Source of the DNA: Enhydrobacter sp.
GTDB lineage: Bacteria > Pseudomonadota > Alphaproteobacteria > Reyranellales > Reyranellaceae
Length of the DNA: 64,000 nt
Assembly: GCA_026126105.1 (NCBI GenBank)
Contig: JAHCJV010000009.1
Coordinates: forward strand, 1 to 64,000
Direction: 5' to 3'
Part shown: positions 47,532-57,612 of the stretch, one piece after another
How positions within the stretch are numbered: position 1 is the first letter of the stretch
Layout of the letters: each line of letters begins with the position of its first letter
Notes under the pieces: generated by a model
The model's database searches: none
What the model was told of the DNA's origin: nothing
Seen by the model: the letters and a program-made list of their open reading frames with translations, nothing else
Program-made: the position numbers and the translations under genes

Positions 47532-48779
47532 ATGAAGCAACGGATCTTCGGCTGGATCTCCGTCCTCCTCGGCATCGTGCTCGCGCTTGCCGCCATCGAA
47601 CTGACAGCCATTGCCTGGCTCTATCTCGAGGACGGCCGCTACGTCTCGGCCGAGGAGCTGTTCCAGCGCACGCAGAACACCTATGTGCGGGACTCGACCA
47701 GGGGCACGAATTGCCGCTACGTCGACACGCTCTATCCGCACCCTTATGTGGCCTTCGTGCATCACGGCAATCCGCCGTGCGGTCTGCCCAACATCAATAA
47801 TATCGGGTTGCTGAACACCGATTTTCCGACCATCAAGCCGACCGACCGCTATGTCGTGCTGATCACCGGCGGCTCGGTCTCCTCCCAGCTTGCGCAGAAC
47901 TGGCCTGCGCCCGCGCCGCGCTTCCTCGAGGAGGAGTTGAACAAGCGCTTCGCCAGCCCCAACGGCAAGCCATTCCTGGTGTTGAACGGAGGCGATGGCG
48001 CGTGGAAGGAGCCGCAATCCTTCATCCTGTTCTCGATGTACGCCACGTCGGTGGATGCAGTGCTCACCCTTGACGGGTACAACGAGCATTATCTTTTCCG
48101 CCACTACACCGAGGAGCGGCTGGAGCGGCCGCTCAGCAACTTCATCGACGTCAACCCATTCGTCGCCGACGAAAACTTCGGAGACGCCGCCATCGGCTGG
48201 GTGATGGGCCGCATTGCCGGAACGCTGGCGCAGATGCCCCTGCTTGGCCATAGCCATGCTGCCTACATGATCGTGCGCGGCATCGAGGCGGCGGCGAAAG
48301 GCAAGGACGTCTTCAAGGCGGACAAGAACAAGAAGACGACGCTCAACAGCATCTTTGCGCTACCGGCCGACATCAAGGGCAATGGCGAAAAGGTATTCGC
48401 CACCCAGCTTATGCTTTATCAGAAGTATGCACGCGCAATCGAAGCGGTGGCCAGGGACAACGGCGTCAAGACCGCCTATTTCCTCCAGCCGGTGCCGAGC
48501 TGGGGCAAGACGCTCACCGAAGAAGAGAAGCGGGCGGCGGGCGGCAATCTCGCCGACCCTGTCCTCTACCGCCGCATGGTCGAAGGCATGCTGACCCTTC
48601 GCGATCGCGGCATGGCCGTGTTCGACCTGGGTGACATGCTGAAGGACGTGCCGGAAACCATCTACGCCGACGATATCCATTTCATTCGCGATGCGAACGG
48701 CGATAGCAAAGGCTACCGGTTGATGGCGAAGATCGTCGCTGACGATCTCGCCAAAGCGTGGGACCTCAAGGCGAAATAG
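47532..48779 (+). CDS. Membrane-anchored SGNH-hydrolase-like protein
   Basis: 415-residue protein with one N-terminal membrane segment (WISVLLGIVLALAAIELTAI) and a large extracytoplasmic part. YVVLITGGSVSSQLAQN resembles block I of SGNH/GDSL hydrolases (GGSV in place of GDS). LTLDGYNEHYLF may be block III, and YADDIHF near the C terminus fits the Asp-x-x-His block V. Relatives act on acylated glycans. The start lies 10 nt after the hydroxylase stop, so the two may be co-transcribed. The family call is moderate. Confidence 0.65.
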   Translation: MKQRIFGWISVLLGIVLALAAIELTAIAWLYLEDGRYVSAEELFQRTQNTYVRDSTRGTNCRYVDTLYPHPYVAFVHHGNPPCGLPNINNIGLLNTDFPTIKPTDRYVVLITGGSVSSQLAQNWPAPAPRFLEEELNKRFASPNGKPFLVLNGGDGAWKEPQSFILFSMYATSVDAVLTLDGYNEHYLFRHYTEERLERPLSNFIDVNPFVADENFGDAAIGWVMGRIAGTLAQMPLLGHSHAAYMIVRGIEAAAKGKDVFKADKNKKTTLNSIFALPADIKGNGEKVFATQLMLYQKYARAIEAVARDNGVKTAYFLQPVPSWGKTLTEEEKRAAGGNLADPVLYRRMVEGMLTLRDRGMAVFDLGDMLKDVPETIYADDIHFIRDANGDSKGYRLMAKIVADDLAKAWDLKAK

Positions 48780-48857
48780 CGCTCACGGCAGGGCGCCGTT
48801 TGATCGGAACGACCGGGTGAGCCATCCTTCGGCTTCTGCAATAGAGGGACAGCCATC

Positions 48858-50237
48858 GTGTCGCGTGCCGACCGCAGCCAAAGCGCTCAATTCTCCCGCC
48901 CGCCATCCATCGACCGCATGGCCCAGTGGCCGGACTTGGCGCCGCTGATCGGACGCGTGGGCCGGCCACTGGTCATCGAGGCATTGCGTGCCTGGGTCGA
49001 CGCGAGGCGTGGCACACCCGAGGTTTCTGATCCTGCAGCCTGCGCGACCTGGTGCGAGCACCGGCTCGCTCCGCTCGCGAGTTCATCGCTGCGCCGCGTC
49101 TTCAATTTGACTGGCACCGTCCTCCACACCAACCTTGGCCGCGCGCTGCTGGCGGAGGAGGCGATCGAGGCGGCCGTCATGGCGATGCGCTCGCCCGCAA
49201 CGCTGGAATACGATCTCGAGGGCGGCGCGCGTGGCGAGCGTGACGACCATGTCGCCCCGTGGCTCTGCCGGCTGACCGGCGCGGAGGCCGCTACCACTGT
49301 AAACAACAATGCCGGCGCAGTGCTGCTGGCGCTCAGCGCGCTCGCCGCTGGCCGCGAGGTGATCGTCTCGCGCGGCGAACTGATCGAGATAGGTGGCGCC
49401 TTTCGCATCCCCGACATCATGGCGCGCGCCGGGTGTCGGCTGGTCGAGGTCGGCACCACCAACCGCACGCATCTCAAGGACTATGCTGCTGCAATCGGTC
49501 CAGACACCGCGGCGATCATGAAGGTCCACCCGTCGAATTACGCGGTGCAGGGCTTCACCAGGACGGTATCCGCCGCCGAGCTGGTGCCGCTGGCGCACGA
49601 GAACGGTTTGTCGGTGATCGAGGATCTCGGCAGTGGCACCTTGGTTGATCTCGAGACCTGGGGCCTGCCGCACGAGCCTACCGCGCGCGAGGCGATCGGA
49701 GCCGGCATCGATGTCGTGACCTTCTCCGGCGACAAGCTGCTGGGCGGCCCGCAGGCGGGCTTGTTGGTTGGCAAGGCCGCGTTCATCGAGCGTATCGCCA
49801 GGAACCCGATGAAACGGGCGCTGCGCCTCGACAAGGTGCGGCTCGCGGCTCTCGAGGCGACACTGCGGCTCTATGCCGATCCCGGGAAGCTGGTGAAGCG
49901 CCTGCCGACGATCCGTACGCTGGCGCGCGCACCGACGGAGATCCGTGAGCAGGCCGAGCGTCTCATGCCGGCCTTCGCACAGGCCGTTGGGTCGGAATGG
50001 CAGCCTCGTATCGAAGCTGTGCGCGGTCAGATCGGCTCGGGCGCGCTGCCGGTCGACCTGCTGCCGTCGTTCGCCCTGGCGGTGACGGGCAAAGGCCTGG
50101 ACCGGCTGGCTGCCGCGTTCCGCAGCCTGCCGATCCCGGTGATCGGCCGTATCCAGGATGGCGCGCTGCTGTTCGATCTCCGTATGCTCGACGACGAGGC
50201 CACCTTCGCGGCGCAATTGCCGGAGCTCGCGCCATGA
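48858..50237 (+). CDS. selA: L-seryl-tRNA(Sec) selenium transferase
   Basis: 459-residue SelA, the PLP enzyme that converts seryl-tRNA(Sec) to selenocysteyl-tRNA(Sec) using selenophosphate. Diagnostic blocks are [63 protein letters not shown] and [14 protein letters not shown] with the PLP lysine Lys293. GTG at 48858 follows GAGGGA. It is coupled to selB by an ATGA overlap and followed by the tRNA-Sec gene, so this is a complete compact selABC locus. Confidence 0.97.
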   Translation: MSRADRSQSAQFSRPPSIDRMAQWPDLAPLIGRVGRPLVIEALRAWVDARRGTPEVSDPAACATWCEHRLAPLASSSLRRVFNLTGTVLHTNLGRALLAEEAIEAAVMAMRSPATLEYDLEGGARGERDDHVAPWLCRLTGAEAATTVNNNAGAVLLALSALAAGREVIVSRGELIEIGGAFRIPDIMARAGCRLVEVGTTNRTHLKDYAAAIGPDTAAIMKVHPSNYAVQGFTRTVSAAELVPLAHENGLSVIEDLGSGTLVDLETWGLPHEPTAREAIGAGIDVVTFSGDKLLGGPQAGLLVGKAAFIERIARNPMKRALRLDKVRLAALEATLRLYADPGKLVKRLPTIRTLARAPTEIREQAERLMPAFAQAVGSEWQPRIEAVRGQIGSGALPVDLLPSFALAVTGKGLDRLAAAFRSLPIPVIGRIQDGALLFDLRMLDDEATFAAQLPELAP

Positions 50238-52162
50238 TCGTCGGCACCGCGGGTCATATCGACCACGGCAAGACCGCGCTGGTGAAGGCGCTGACCGGCG
50301 TGGATGCAGATCGCCTCAAGGAGGAGAAGGCGCGCGGCATCACGATCGATCTCGGTTACGCCTATAGCGACCTGGGTGACGGCCGCCAGCTCGGCTTCGT
50401 CGACGTGCCGGGCCACGAGCGCTTCGTGCACAACATGCTTGCCGGCGCTACCGGCATCGACGCCGCACTTCTCGTGGTGTCGGCTGCAGAAGGCATCAAG
50501 CCGCAGACTGTCGAGCACCTGCAGATCATGGACCTGCTCGGCCTCGATCGCGGCATCGTTGCGCTCACCAAATCGGACCTCGTGAACGACGACGAACTGC
50601 TCGAGCGCATGGCCGAGGTCGAGACGCTGATATCTGCGACCTCGCTCCGGGGAGCGGAGATCATTCCTGTTTCGGCGATAACCGGCGCGGGCGTCGACGA
50701 GCTCAAGGCCAAGCTGTTGATGCTCGGCGAAAGCGGCAAGGGCGTCTCGGGTTACGCGCGACTCGCCATCGACCGCTGCTTCCTGCTGTCCGGCGCTGGC
50801 GTCGTTGTCACCGGCACCGTGCATGCCGGCGAAATCAGGGTCGGCGATCACCTGGTACTGGCGCCATCGGGCCTCGAGGCCCGGGTGCGCTCGCTGCATG
50901 CCCAGAACCGGACGGCGGAGGTTGGCCATGCCGGCGAACGCTGCGCACTCAATCTGAGCGGCGCGCGGCTGTCGAAGGATGCGGTGAAACGCGGCGACTG
51001 GGTGGTGAGCCCGGAGCTGCTGGCGCCGACCGACCGAATCGACGTTGAGCTGAAGGTGCTGGCGTCGGAGAAGGATCCGCTCAAGCACTGGGCGCCTGTC
51101 CACATTCATCTCGGCGCAGCGCACGTCATGGGCCGGGTCGCGTTGCTCGAAGCCGACAGACTGGCACCTGGCGGGAGCGGGCTGGCGCAGCTCGTGCTCG
51201 AGGAGAAGATCGGCGCCTTGGCCGGAGACCGGGTGATCCTGCGTGATCCTTCCGCCACGCGCACGATCGCTGGCGCGCGGATCGTCGATCCGTTCGGGCC
51301 GCCGCGCAACCGGCGCCTGCCGCGGCGCCTCGCGGAACTGGGCGCGCTACGCGAGCCGAACGAAACTGTGCTTCCGGCGCTGCTGCGGGAAGAGACGGGT
51401 TTCGTCGATCTGTTGCGCTTCGGCGTCGCCCGCAATCTGCGACCCGCAGAGGTGCAACATCTGTTGGCCGAGGCCGGCGGTGTCGAAGTCGCCGGCTTCG
51501 GCTTCCTCGCGGAGACGCTGGCAGAAGCCCGCGCCGATATCGGGGCGACGCTGAAGGCGTTCCACGCAGCCAATGCGGATGCGCTCGGCCTTCCTCCCGA
51601 GCGACTGCGCGTGTCGGTGAAGAGGCGCTGGCCGCCGGCGGTGTTCGCGGCGCTGGTCGCTCTCGAAGTGGCGGCGAAGAGCATCACCATCGACGGATCG
51701 CTGCTGCGGCTGCCGGGCCATTCGCTGACGCTGGTGCCGAAGGACGAAGCGCTGTGGAAGAAGATCTCAGGCGACCTGACGCGTGACCGGTTCAAGCCGC
51801 CGCGGGTGCGCGACTTCGCTCAGGCCTACGCGACGCCGGAGCCGAACGTGCGCAAGCTGTTGCGCCAGCTTGCGCGGTTGGGCCGGGTCGTCGAGGTCGC
51901 GCCAGATCAGTTCTTTCTGCGGCCGGTCGTGGCCGAGATGATCGCGATCGCGCACGGACTCGGTGACGATTTCACTGCCGCGCAGTTCCGAGACAAGCTC
52001 GACAATGGGCGCAAGCTCGCGATCCTGATCCTCGAATTCTTCGACAGGCACGGCATTACTGCCCGCCGGGGGGATTTGCGCCGGACAGTGCCTCAGAAAC
52101 TCGGCCAGTACGGGCCGGTCTCCTCTGGCACCCGGACCTCCGCGCAGGAATCCGGCGGATGA
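50234..52162 (+). CDS. selB: Selenocysteine-specific elongation factor
   Basis: 642-residue SelB, which delivers selenocysteyl-tRNA to UGA codons with a SECIS hairpin. GTPase motifs are [17 protein letters not shown] (G1), the switch segment [15 protein letters not shown] (G2), [14 protein letters not shown] (G3) and ALTKSDL (G4). Beta-barrel domains and C-terminal winged helices for SECIS binding follow (from about residue 370; [20 protein letters not shown] is in the last part). ATG at 50234 overlaps the selA stop; a longer open frame from 49997 is selA shadow. Confidence 0.97.
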   Translation: MIVGTAGHIDHGKTALVKALTGVDADRLKEEKARGITIDLGYAYSDLGDGRQLGFVDVPGHERFVHNMLAGATGIDAALLVVSAAEGIKPQTVEHLQIMDLLGLDRGIVALTKSDLVNDDELLERMAEVETLISATSLRGAEIIPVSAITGAGVDELKAKLLMLGESGKGVSGYARLAIDRCFLLSGAGVVVTGTVHAGEIRVGDHLVLAPSGLEARVRSLHAQNRTAEVGHAGERCALNLSGARLSKDAVKRGDWVVSPELLAPTDRIDVELKVLASEKDPLKHWAPVHIHLGAAHVMGRVALLEADRLAPGGSGLAQLVLEEKIGALAGDRVILRDPSATRTIAGARIVDPFGPPRNRRLPRRLAELGALREPNETVLPALLREETGFVDLLRFGVARNLRPAEVQHLLAEAGGVEVAGFGFLAETLAEARADIGATLKAFHAANADALGLPPERLRVSVKRRWPPAVFAALVALEVAAKSITIDGSLLRLPGHSLTLVPKDEALWKKISGDLTRDRFKPPRVRDFAQAYATPEPNVRKLLRQLARLGRVVEVAPDQFFLRPVVAEMIAIAHGLGDDFTAAQFRDKLDNGRKLAILILEFFDRHGITARRGDLRRTVPQKLGQYGPVSSGTRTSAQESGG

Positions 52163-52228
52163 TCTCGCGCTCCGCGTCTGCTGCAAATGCTGATTTACGG
52201 CTGAAGCATTTCGGGTAGACTCGATTAT

Positions 52229-52324
52229 GGAGGGGAAGCGCTCCCGGTGGGGCGGCTGGCCTTCAAAGCCAGAGAGGGTCGCCAGACGGCTCTTAGTGGG
52301 TTCGACTCCCACTCTCTTCCGCCA
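52229..52324 (+). tRNA. selC: tRNA-Sec (anticodon TCA)
   Basis: A 96-nt tRNA including encoded CCA. It has an 8-bp acceptor stem (52229-52236 with 52313-52320, two G-U pairs), a 6-bp D stem with a 4-nt CGGT loop (52239-52254), and an anticodon stem CTGGC/GCCAG. The loop CTTCAAA holds TCA at 52263-52265. A long variable arm follows (about 52273-52295), then a T arm GTGGG-TTCGACT-CCCAC, discriminator G and CCA. The extended acceptor, six-pair D stem and UCA anticodon are specific to selenocysteine tRNA. It lies 66 nt after selB. Confidence 0.97.
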
Positions 52325-52342
52325 GTTCCCGAGAGCGAGCCG

Positions 52343-53842
52343 CTATCTCTCGCGAAGGCTTTCCTGCCTGAATCGGAGGAGCGGCGACAGCAGATAACTC
52401 AGCACGGTACGGGAGCCCGTCTTGATTTCCACTGTCACCGCCATGCCGGGCGAGAGATTCACCGTTTTGTTCTCGACCTGAATCTGCGTACGGTCCAGCG
52501 CCACACGCGCGGAATAGATCAATTCTTGGCCGCTCGGCTCGCTGCTGCTGGCCTCGGTTCCCTGGGCTTTCTCGCCCGGTCTCTCCGGCTTGTTGCGCGA
52601 GATGGCGTCCTGCGAAATGCCGATCACGCGGCCGGGGATCAGTCCGTATTTCGTGAAACTGAAGGTGTCGACCTTGATCTCGGCTACCTGCCCGGGTTCG
52701 ATGAATCCGATGTCCCGATTGGGAATCATTGCTTCCACCTCGAGATGGCTGTCGGTCGGGACGACGACGAGCAGTGCCTGTGCCGGCGTCACCACCCCGC
52801 CTGCGGTATGGATCGCGAGCTGCTGAACGACGCCGTCGACCGGTGCCGTGAGCAGCTGCAGCTTGGTCCGCTGCTCGGCCTTGACCAGCTCCTGCTCGAG
52901 GCTGGCCGCCTTGGGCTCGAATTTACTGAGCTCATCGAGCACGGTCTTTTGATATTCCGCCGTCACCTGCTTCTTGGATTCCGTCAATGTCCGGACCGCC
53001 GCCTGCGCCTCGCGCAACCTGCTCTTCTGGACCGCAAGCTCCTGTTCCTGCTCGGTCACCGCCTGGAGCATCTCGAGATACTGCAGCTTCGACCCGATCT
53101 CCGCGTTGGCGAGCGTCCGGCGGATTTCGAATCTTTGGCGGAGCACCGGGATGATCGCCTCCAGCTTGGCAACCAATGCCGCGGAGGTCGCGGCCTCGGC
53201 TTCCTTCTGGTCGACCTGCCGGCTCAGTGCCCCCAGTTTGGCGCGATATTCTCCGATCTGGCTCACCAGGAAATTGCGTTGAGTGGCAATGAGCTCGGGA
53301 CTCGCATCCGGCACGGGCGGGAAGGTGTCGCTCTCGGCCAAGGCCGCCTTCAAGCGCGCGACACTGACTTGGGCCGCGACGAGCTCGCTTTTCAGACGAG
53401 CTGCTTCGGCTGCGTTGATGGTCGGATCGAGCTCGATCAGGACCTGCCCGGCCTTCACGCTCTGCCCGTCGCGAACGTGAATCGCACGGACCACCGCGAT
53501 CTCGAGAGGCTGGATGACCTTGATCCGCCCCGTGGGCACGATCTTGCCCTGCGCCGACGCGACGATGTCGATTTCGCCCAGGCACGCCCACGCGACCGCA
53601 AGAACGAAGAGCAGGATGATCGTTCCGCCGATCGCCCGGCCAATCGGCGATGGTGGCGACTCGACGATCTCGAGGGCCGCCGGCAGGAACGCCAGCTCGT
53701 CGGCACTCCGCTTCGGCTTTTTCGGTGGCTGCGGCGGCTTGAGCGGCGTGGGCGCCTGTGGCGGCTGGGCTGCCTGCGGCGGCTTGGCCGGGGCTTCCAG
53801 CACAGCGGGGCCGGTCGTCGTAGCAGGGCTAGCCGACTTCAT
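52343..53842 (-). CDS. HlyD-family membrane fusion protein (type I secretion periplasmic adaptor)
   Basis: 499-residue adaptor of a type I secretion system. A proline-rich cytoplasmic N terminus (KPPQAAQPPQAPTPLKPPQP) precedes one membrane helix (~residues 70-88: GGTIILLFVLAVAWACLGE). Next come a lipoyl/barrel half (VIQPLEIAVVRAIHVRDGQS), long coiled-coil helices (~150-320), and the second half with TAPVDGVVQQLAIHTAGGVV and NLSPGMAVTVEIKTGSR. ATG at 53842 overlaps the exporter ATPase gene by 14 nt. The gene converges on tRNA-Sec, ending 18 nt away. No TolC-type partner is adjacent. Confidence 0.93.
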   Translation of the reverse strand: MKSASPATTTGPAVLEAPAKPPQAAQPPQAPTPLKPPQPPKKPKRSADELAFLPAALEIVESPPSPIGRAIGGTIILLFVLAVAWACLGEIDIVASAQGKIVPTGRIKVIQPLEIAVVRAIHVRDGQSVKAGQVLIELDPTINAAEAARLKSELVAAQVSVARLKAALAESDTFPPVPDASPELIATQRNFLVSQIGEYRAKLGALSRQVDQKEAEAATSAALVAKLEAIIPVLRQRFEIRRTLANAEIGSKLQYLEMLQAVTEQEQELAVQKSRLREAQAAVRTLTESKKQVTAEYQKTVLDELSKFEPKAASLEQELVKAEQRTKLQLLTAPVDGVVQQLAIHTAGGVVTPAQALLVVVPTDSHLEVEAMIPNRDIGFIEPGQVAEIKVDTFSFTKYGLIPGRVIGISQDAISRNKPERPGEKAQGTEASSSEPSGQELIYSARVALDRTQIQVENKTVNLSPGMAVTVEIKTGSRTVLSYLLSPLLRFRQESLRER

Positions 53843-55976
53843 GGATACCCGCCTGCATCCGCCACAAGCTGGCGTAGCGACCGCCCGTGCCCACCAGCGA
53901 GTCGTGCGTTCCGTCTTCCACGATTCGCCCGCGTTCGATCGTAATGATGCGATCGGCATTCCGCACGGTAGAGAGCCGGTGCGCGATGATGATTACCGTA
54001 CGACCCTTGCAGATCTGGCGCATGTTCTGTTGGATCACCCGTTCACTTTCATAGTCTAGCGCGCTGGTCGCTTCGTCGAAGATCAGGATGCGTGGATTGG
54101 TCACCAGCGCGCGCGCGATGGCAATGCGTTGCCGTTGTCCCCCCGACAGGCTGCTGCCGCGTTCATGCACGACGGTATCGTAGCCTTCTGGCAGCTCGAG
54201 AATGAAATCGTGCGCCCCGGCAAGCGCCGCTGCAGCCATGACGCGCTCGATCGGCATAGAGGGATCGGCGAGCGCGATGTTCTCGCGGACCGAGGTGTTG
54301 AAGAGGACGTTTTCCTGGAGCACGACGCCGATCTGGCGCCGCAGCCACGTCGGATCGGCGACCGCGATATCGACTCCATCGACGAGCACGCGCCCGCTTT
54401 CGGGGACGTAGAGGCGCTGCACGAGCTTGGCCAGCGTGCTCTTGCCCGAGCCCGACTGGCCGACGATCCCGACCGTCTGCCCTGCCGCAATCCGAAGATT
54501 CACGTCGTGCAGGATCTCGGGCCCGTCGATCCGGTAACGGAACACCACGTGCTCGAAGGCGACATCGCCGCGGACCGCCGGAAGGCCAGTGCGCCCGGAA
54601 TTGAAAGTCGGCTCGGGGGTGGTGTTCAGGATGTCCCCGAGACGCGCCACGGAAAGTCGGGCCTGGTGAAAATCCTGCCATATCTGCGCCAGCCGCAGGA
54701 CCGGCTGGCTCACCCGCCCGGCGAAGATGTTGAATGCCACGAGCTCACCGATCGTGAGCTGGCCTTCGATGACGAGCTTGGCGCCGAAGTACAGGATCGC
54801 CGCTGTCACCAGCTTGCTGATCATCTGCACCGTCTGGCTCGTCGTGTTGCCCAGGCTCAGCACACGGAAACTGGCGGCGACGTAGCCAGCGAGCTGCTCC
54901 TCCCAACGGCGCTGCATCTGCGGCTCTACCGCCATGGCCTTCAGCGTCTCGACGCCTGCGACGCTTTCCACCAGGAAAGCCTGGTTCTCGGCACCACGCC
55001 GGAACTTCTCGTCGAGGCGCGAGCGGAAAAGCGGCGTCGCGGCGGCGGAGATGCCGATATAGAGGGGAAAAGAGGCGAGCACGATCCATGTCAGGAATGG
55101 AGAGTAGATGAACATCACCGCGACGAACACGAACGTGAAGAACAGGTCGATGACGATCGTGAGGGCCGAGCTGGTCAGGAAGTTGCGGATGTTCTCCAGC
55201 TCACGGACCCGAGCGACCGAATCGCCGACGCGACGAGCCTGGAAATAGCCGATCGGCAGCGCGAGGAGATGTCGGAACAGCCGCGCGCCCAGCTCCACGT
55301 CGATCCGGTTGGTCGTATGCGAAAAGAGATATGTCCGCAGAATCCCCAACACGGTTTCGAAGATCGTGATGGTCACCAGCCCGATGAGCAGCACATCCAA
55401 GGTGCTCATGCTGCGGTGCACGAGCACCTTGTCGATCACGATCTGGAAGAACAGCGGCGAGACGAGAGCGAAGATCTGAAGGAAGAACGAGGCGAGCATC
55501 ACCTCGCCGAGCATGCGGCGGTATTTGTGGATCGCGCCCAAGAACCACGAGATATCGAACCGGCGGGCAAGGTCGGTCAGGCTGGCCCGGCGAGTGAGCA
55601 ACACGATCTGTCCATCCCAGACCGCTTCAAACTCCGCGCGGGTCATCTGCGCAGGCCGGCCTCCCAGAGGCGCCTGCACCAGAATCCGATCGTCGCCGAT
55701 CTTGCCGAGGATGAGAAAGCCACCATCCTTGAGACGCGCAATCCCAGGCAGGGGCGTACTGACCAGACGACGCCAATTGGTATTGTACGCGCGTGCTCTG
55801 AGGCCCAGATCCTTGGCGCATCGGAGCATCTCCGGCACGCCCATCGTCGGCTTGCCGACACGGTGGCGGATCTGCTCAGGATCGGCCGCCATGCCCTGAA
55901 AGCGGACAAGCATGACGAACGCGGCCAGACCTTGATCTGCGGCGGTCTTTTGCTCGGCTTCGACAGACACAGACAT
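53829..55976 (-). CDS. Type I secretion ABC transporter with degenerate C39-like domain (HlyB type)
   Basis: 715-residue exporter. Residues ~10-130 resemble a peptidase C39-like domain without the catalytic Cys (DQGLAAFVMLVRFQG), as in HlyB. That implies cargo with an uncleaved C-terminal signal. Six membrane helices follow (FFLQIFALVSPLFFQIVIDK onward), then the ATPase with Walker A GQSGSGKST, signature SLSGGQRQRIAIARAL, Walker B ILIFDEATSALD and H-loop IIAHRLSTVRNAD. It forms a pair with the HlyD-type gene. Likely cargo is RTX-type protein; a serralysin-like gene begins at 63588. Confidence 0.95.
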   Translation of the reverse strand: MSVSVEAEQKTAADQGLAAFVMLVRFQGMAADPEQIRHRVGKPTMGVPEMLRCAKDLGLRARAYNTNWRRLVSTPLPGIARLKDGGFLILGKIGDDRILVQAPLGGRPAQMTRAEFEAVWDGQIVLLTRRASLTDLARRFDISWFLGAIHKYRRMLGEVMLASFFLQIFALVSPLFFQIVIDKVLVHRSMSTLDVLLIGLVTITIFETVLGILRTYLFSHTTNRIDVELGARLFRHLLALPIGYFQARRVGDSVARVRELENIRNFLTSSALTIVIDLFFTFVFVAVMFIYSPFLTWIVLASFPLYIGISAAATPLFRSRLDEKFRRGAENQAFLVESVAGVETLKAMAVEPQMQRRWEEQLAGYVAASFRVLSLGNTTSQTVQMISKLVTAAILYFGAKLVIEGQLTIGELVAFNIFAGRVSQPVLRLAQIWQDFHQARLSVARLGDILNTTPEPTFNSGRTGLPAVRGDVAFEHVVFRYRIDGPEILHDVNLRIAAGQTVGIVGQSGSGKSTLAKLVQRLYVPESGRVLVDGVDIAVADPTWLRRQIGVVLQENVLFNTSVRENIALADPSMPIERVMAAAALAGAHDFILELPEGYDTVVHERGSSLSGGQRQRIAIARALVTNPRILIFDEATSALDYESERVIQQNMRQICKGRTVIIIAHRLSTVRNADRIITIERGRIVEDGTHDSLVGTGGRYASLWRMQAGIHEVG

Positions 55977-56285
55977 TGGCCAGAAGGCTCCGACAATTCA
56001 GGTTCGAAGACTTAACCGATCGGTGGCAAAGCGACCAACTTTTTCGGTTTCGGCCGTTTCCGTCGAGTATCGTCCATTGCGCAGGCCGCCAAACAGCAAT
56101 CAACGACAAACTAATTACATATCAAAGACTTAGGGCCACATTAAGGCTCCGTCGATTGTTTTCGAGTGTTGCGTCGCAGTGAGCTTGGGCGATTCAGTTG
56201 CAGAATGACCCGCGTGCTTTCGCCGGTTGCCCTTTGTGTTCCAGCGGATAAAGTCCGCCTCCCTCGACGTGAAAGGAGCATATCC
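55977..56285. promoter_or_regulatory. 309-nt intergenic region between divergent exporter and DUF992 genes
   Basis: Divergent promoter region. It is visibly AT-richer than its surroundings (for example around 56100-56165, with ACTAATTACATATC), with no convincing protein frame. Promoters for the HlyB/HlyD operon (leftward) and the DUF992 gene (rightward) must lie here. I see no clear -35/-10 pair or operator that I would assign. Confidence 0.5.
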
Positions 56286-56795
56286 ATGCGGCGTTCTGTA
56301 TTGGCCATTCTCGGCGCAACGGCACTGACGGCAATCTCGACCTTCGCTCTGGCCCAGGCGCCGGCGGCGCCTGGCACTGCGCCGGCTGCAGGCAAGTCCG
56401 GTGTGAACGTCGGCTCACTGCAGTGCAAAGTGGCAGGCGGCATGGGCTTCGTCTTCGGCTCGTCCAAGGATCTCGACTGCATTCTGGCCCGTACCGACGG
56501 CGTGGCGGAACATTATACCGGCTCCATCAATCGCTACGGCGTCGACATCGGCTTCACCAAGGAAGCGCACATCGTATGGCTGGTGTTCGCTCCGGGCGCG
56601 ATCGGCGCGGGTGCGCTGGCGGGTGACTACGGCGGCGTGACGGCGGGTGCGTCCTTCGGCGTCGGCCTCGGTGCCAACGTGCTCGTCGGCGGTTCGAACA
56701 AGCAGATCGCCCTTCAGCCGGTCAGCGTCGAAGGCAGCGTTGGCCTCAACGTTGCCGCTGGCGTTGCCTCAGTGACACTGAAGCCCGCCAAGTAG
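56286..56795 (+). CDS. DUF992 domain-containing secreted protein
   Basis: 169-residue exported protein. The signal peptide is MRRSVLAILGATALTAISTF ending ALA, then the DUF992 core: VGSLQCKVAGGMGFVFGSSK, DLDCILARTDGVAEHYTGSI, GVDIGFTKEAHIVWLVFAPG and a glycine-rich C terminus (GVTAGASFGVGLGANVLVGG). The two cysteines (LQCKV, LDCIL) probably form a disulfide. AAGGAG lies 8 nt before the ATG. DUF992 proteins are common in Alphaproteobacteria and have no known function. fdhD starts 1 nt after its stop. Confidence 0.9.
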   Translation: MRRSVLAILGATALTAISTFALAQAPAAPGTAPAAGKSGVNVGSLQCKVAGGMGFVFGSSKDLDCILARTDGVAEHYTGSINRYGVDIGFTKEAHIVWLVFAPGAIGAGALAGDYGGVTAGASFGVGLGANVLVGGSNKQIALQPVSVEGSVGLNVAAGVASVTLKPAK

Positions 56796-56796
56796 C

Positions 56797-57612
56797 GTGT
56801 CTGACGGCGTCCCGGTGAAGCGCGGCTCGGTTCGCCGGGCGGCGCGCCGGCTCACGCCGGACGGCGCCGAGATTGGTGACGAAGTCGTTGCCGAGGAGGT
56901 CGCGGTGGCGCTGGTCTACAACGGCATCAGCCATGCCGTGATGATGGCCACGCCATGCGACATCGAGGACTTTGCCCGAGGCTTCACACTCACTGAGCAC
57001 ATTGTCGACAAACCGTCAGAGATCTTCGACATCGAGGCGGAGCCTGTGGGCCGCGGCATCGAGGTCCGGCTGCGCATCGCCGGCCAGCGAATGGCCGGCC
57101 TCCAGGAACGGCGACGCACTCTCGCAGGCCGTACCGGCTGCGGACTTTGCGGCATTGACAGCCTCGATGCGGCGCTGCGGCCGGTACCGGCCACCCGTTC
57201 GACCGCATCGGTGCCGCGCGCCGCGATCGCGCGCGCGATGGCGGCGCTGCCTGCGGAGCAGCGCATCAACCGCGACAATGGTGCCACCCATGCCGCTGGC
57301 TGGGCGACGCTCGACGGCATCCTGCTGGCAGTACGCGAGGATGTCGGTCGGCACAATGCCCTCGACAAGCTGGCGGGCGCTTTGTCAAAGCTCGACCGCG
57401 AAGGCGCCGACGGCTTCGTCGTCGTGACCAGCCGTTGCTCCTACGAGATGGTGCAGAAAGCCGCCGCCATCGATGCCGCGGCGATCGCGTCGGTGTCGGC
57501 GCCGACGTCTCTCGCGATCGAGACGGCAGAGCAGGCCGGGCTTGCACTGGTCGCATTTGTCCGCGACGACCGGCTCACGGTCTATGCCCATGGAGAGCGG
57601 ATCAAGGCGTGA
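56797..57612 (+). CDS. fdhD: Formate dehydrogenase accessory sulfurtransferase
   Basis: 271-residue FdhD, which passes sulfur from IscS to the Moco of formate dehydrogenase. The active cysteines are Cys115 and Cys118 in TGCGLCGID. Other blocks are EEVAVALVYNGISHAVMMAT, DIEDFARGFTLTEHI, HAAGWATLDGILLAVREDVG, RHNALDKLAGAL, VTSRCSYEMVQKAAAID and APTSLAIETAEQAGLALVAF. GTG at 56797 immediately follows the DUF992 stop. The gene overlaps mobB by GTGA. Together with selABC it implies a formate dehydrogenase outside the window. Confidence 0.96.
   Translation: MSDGVPVKRGSVRRAARRLTPDGAEIGDEVVAEEVAVALVYNGISHAVMMATPCDIEDFARGFTLTEHIVDKPSEIFDIEAEPVGRGIEVRLRIAGQRMAGLQERRRTLAGRTGCGLCGIDSLDAALRPVPATRSTASVPRAAIARAMAALPAEQRINRDNGATHAAGWATLDGILLAVREDVGRHNALDKLAGALSKLDREGADGFVVVTSRCSYEMVQKAAAIDAAAIASVSAPTSLAIETAEQAGLALVAFVRDDRLTVYAHGERIKA

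Noticed and set aside
49997..50233. N-terminal extension of SelB
   Set aside because: It overlaps the end of selA in another frame, and the SelB family begins exactly at [14 protein letters not shown].
52330..52352. CGAGAG/CTCTCG inverted repeat after tRNA-Sec as a terminator
   Set aside because: Short stem, long loop, no U-tract, and it lies inside the end of the HlyD coding sequence.
54129..56015. A 628-codon plus-strand open frame
   Set aside because: It is the antisense of the HlyB-type transporter, whose ATPase motifs are all intact; the frame's product has no recognisable domain.
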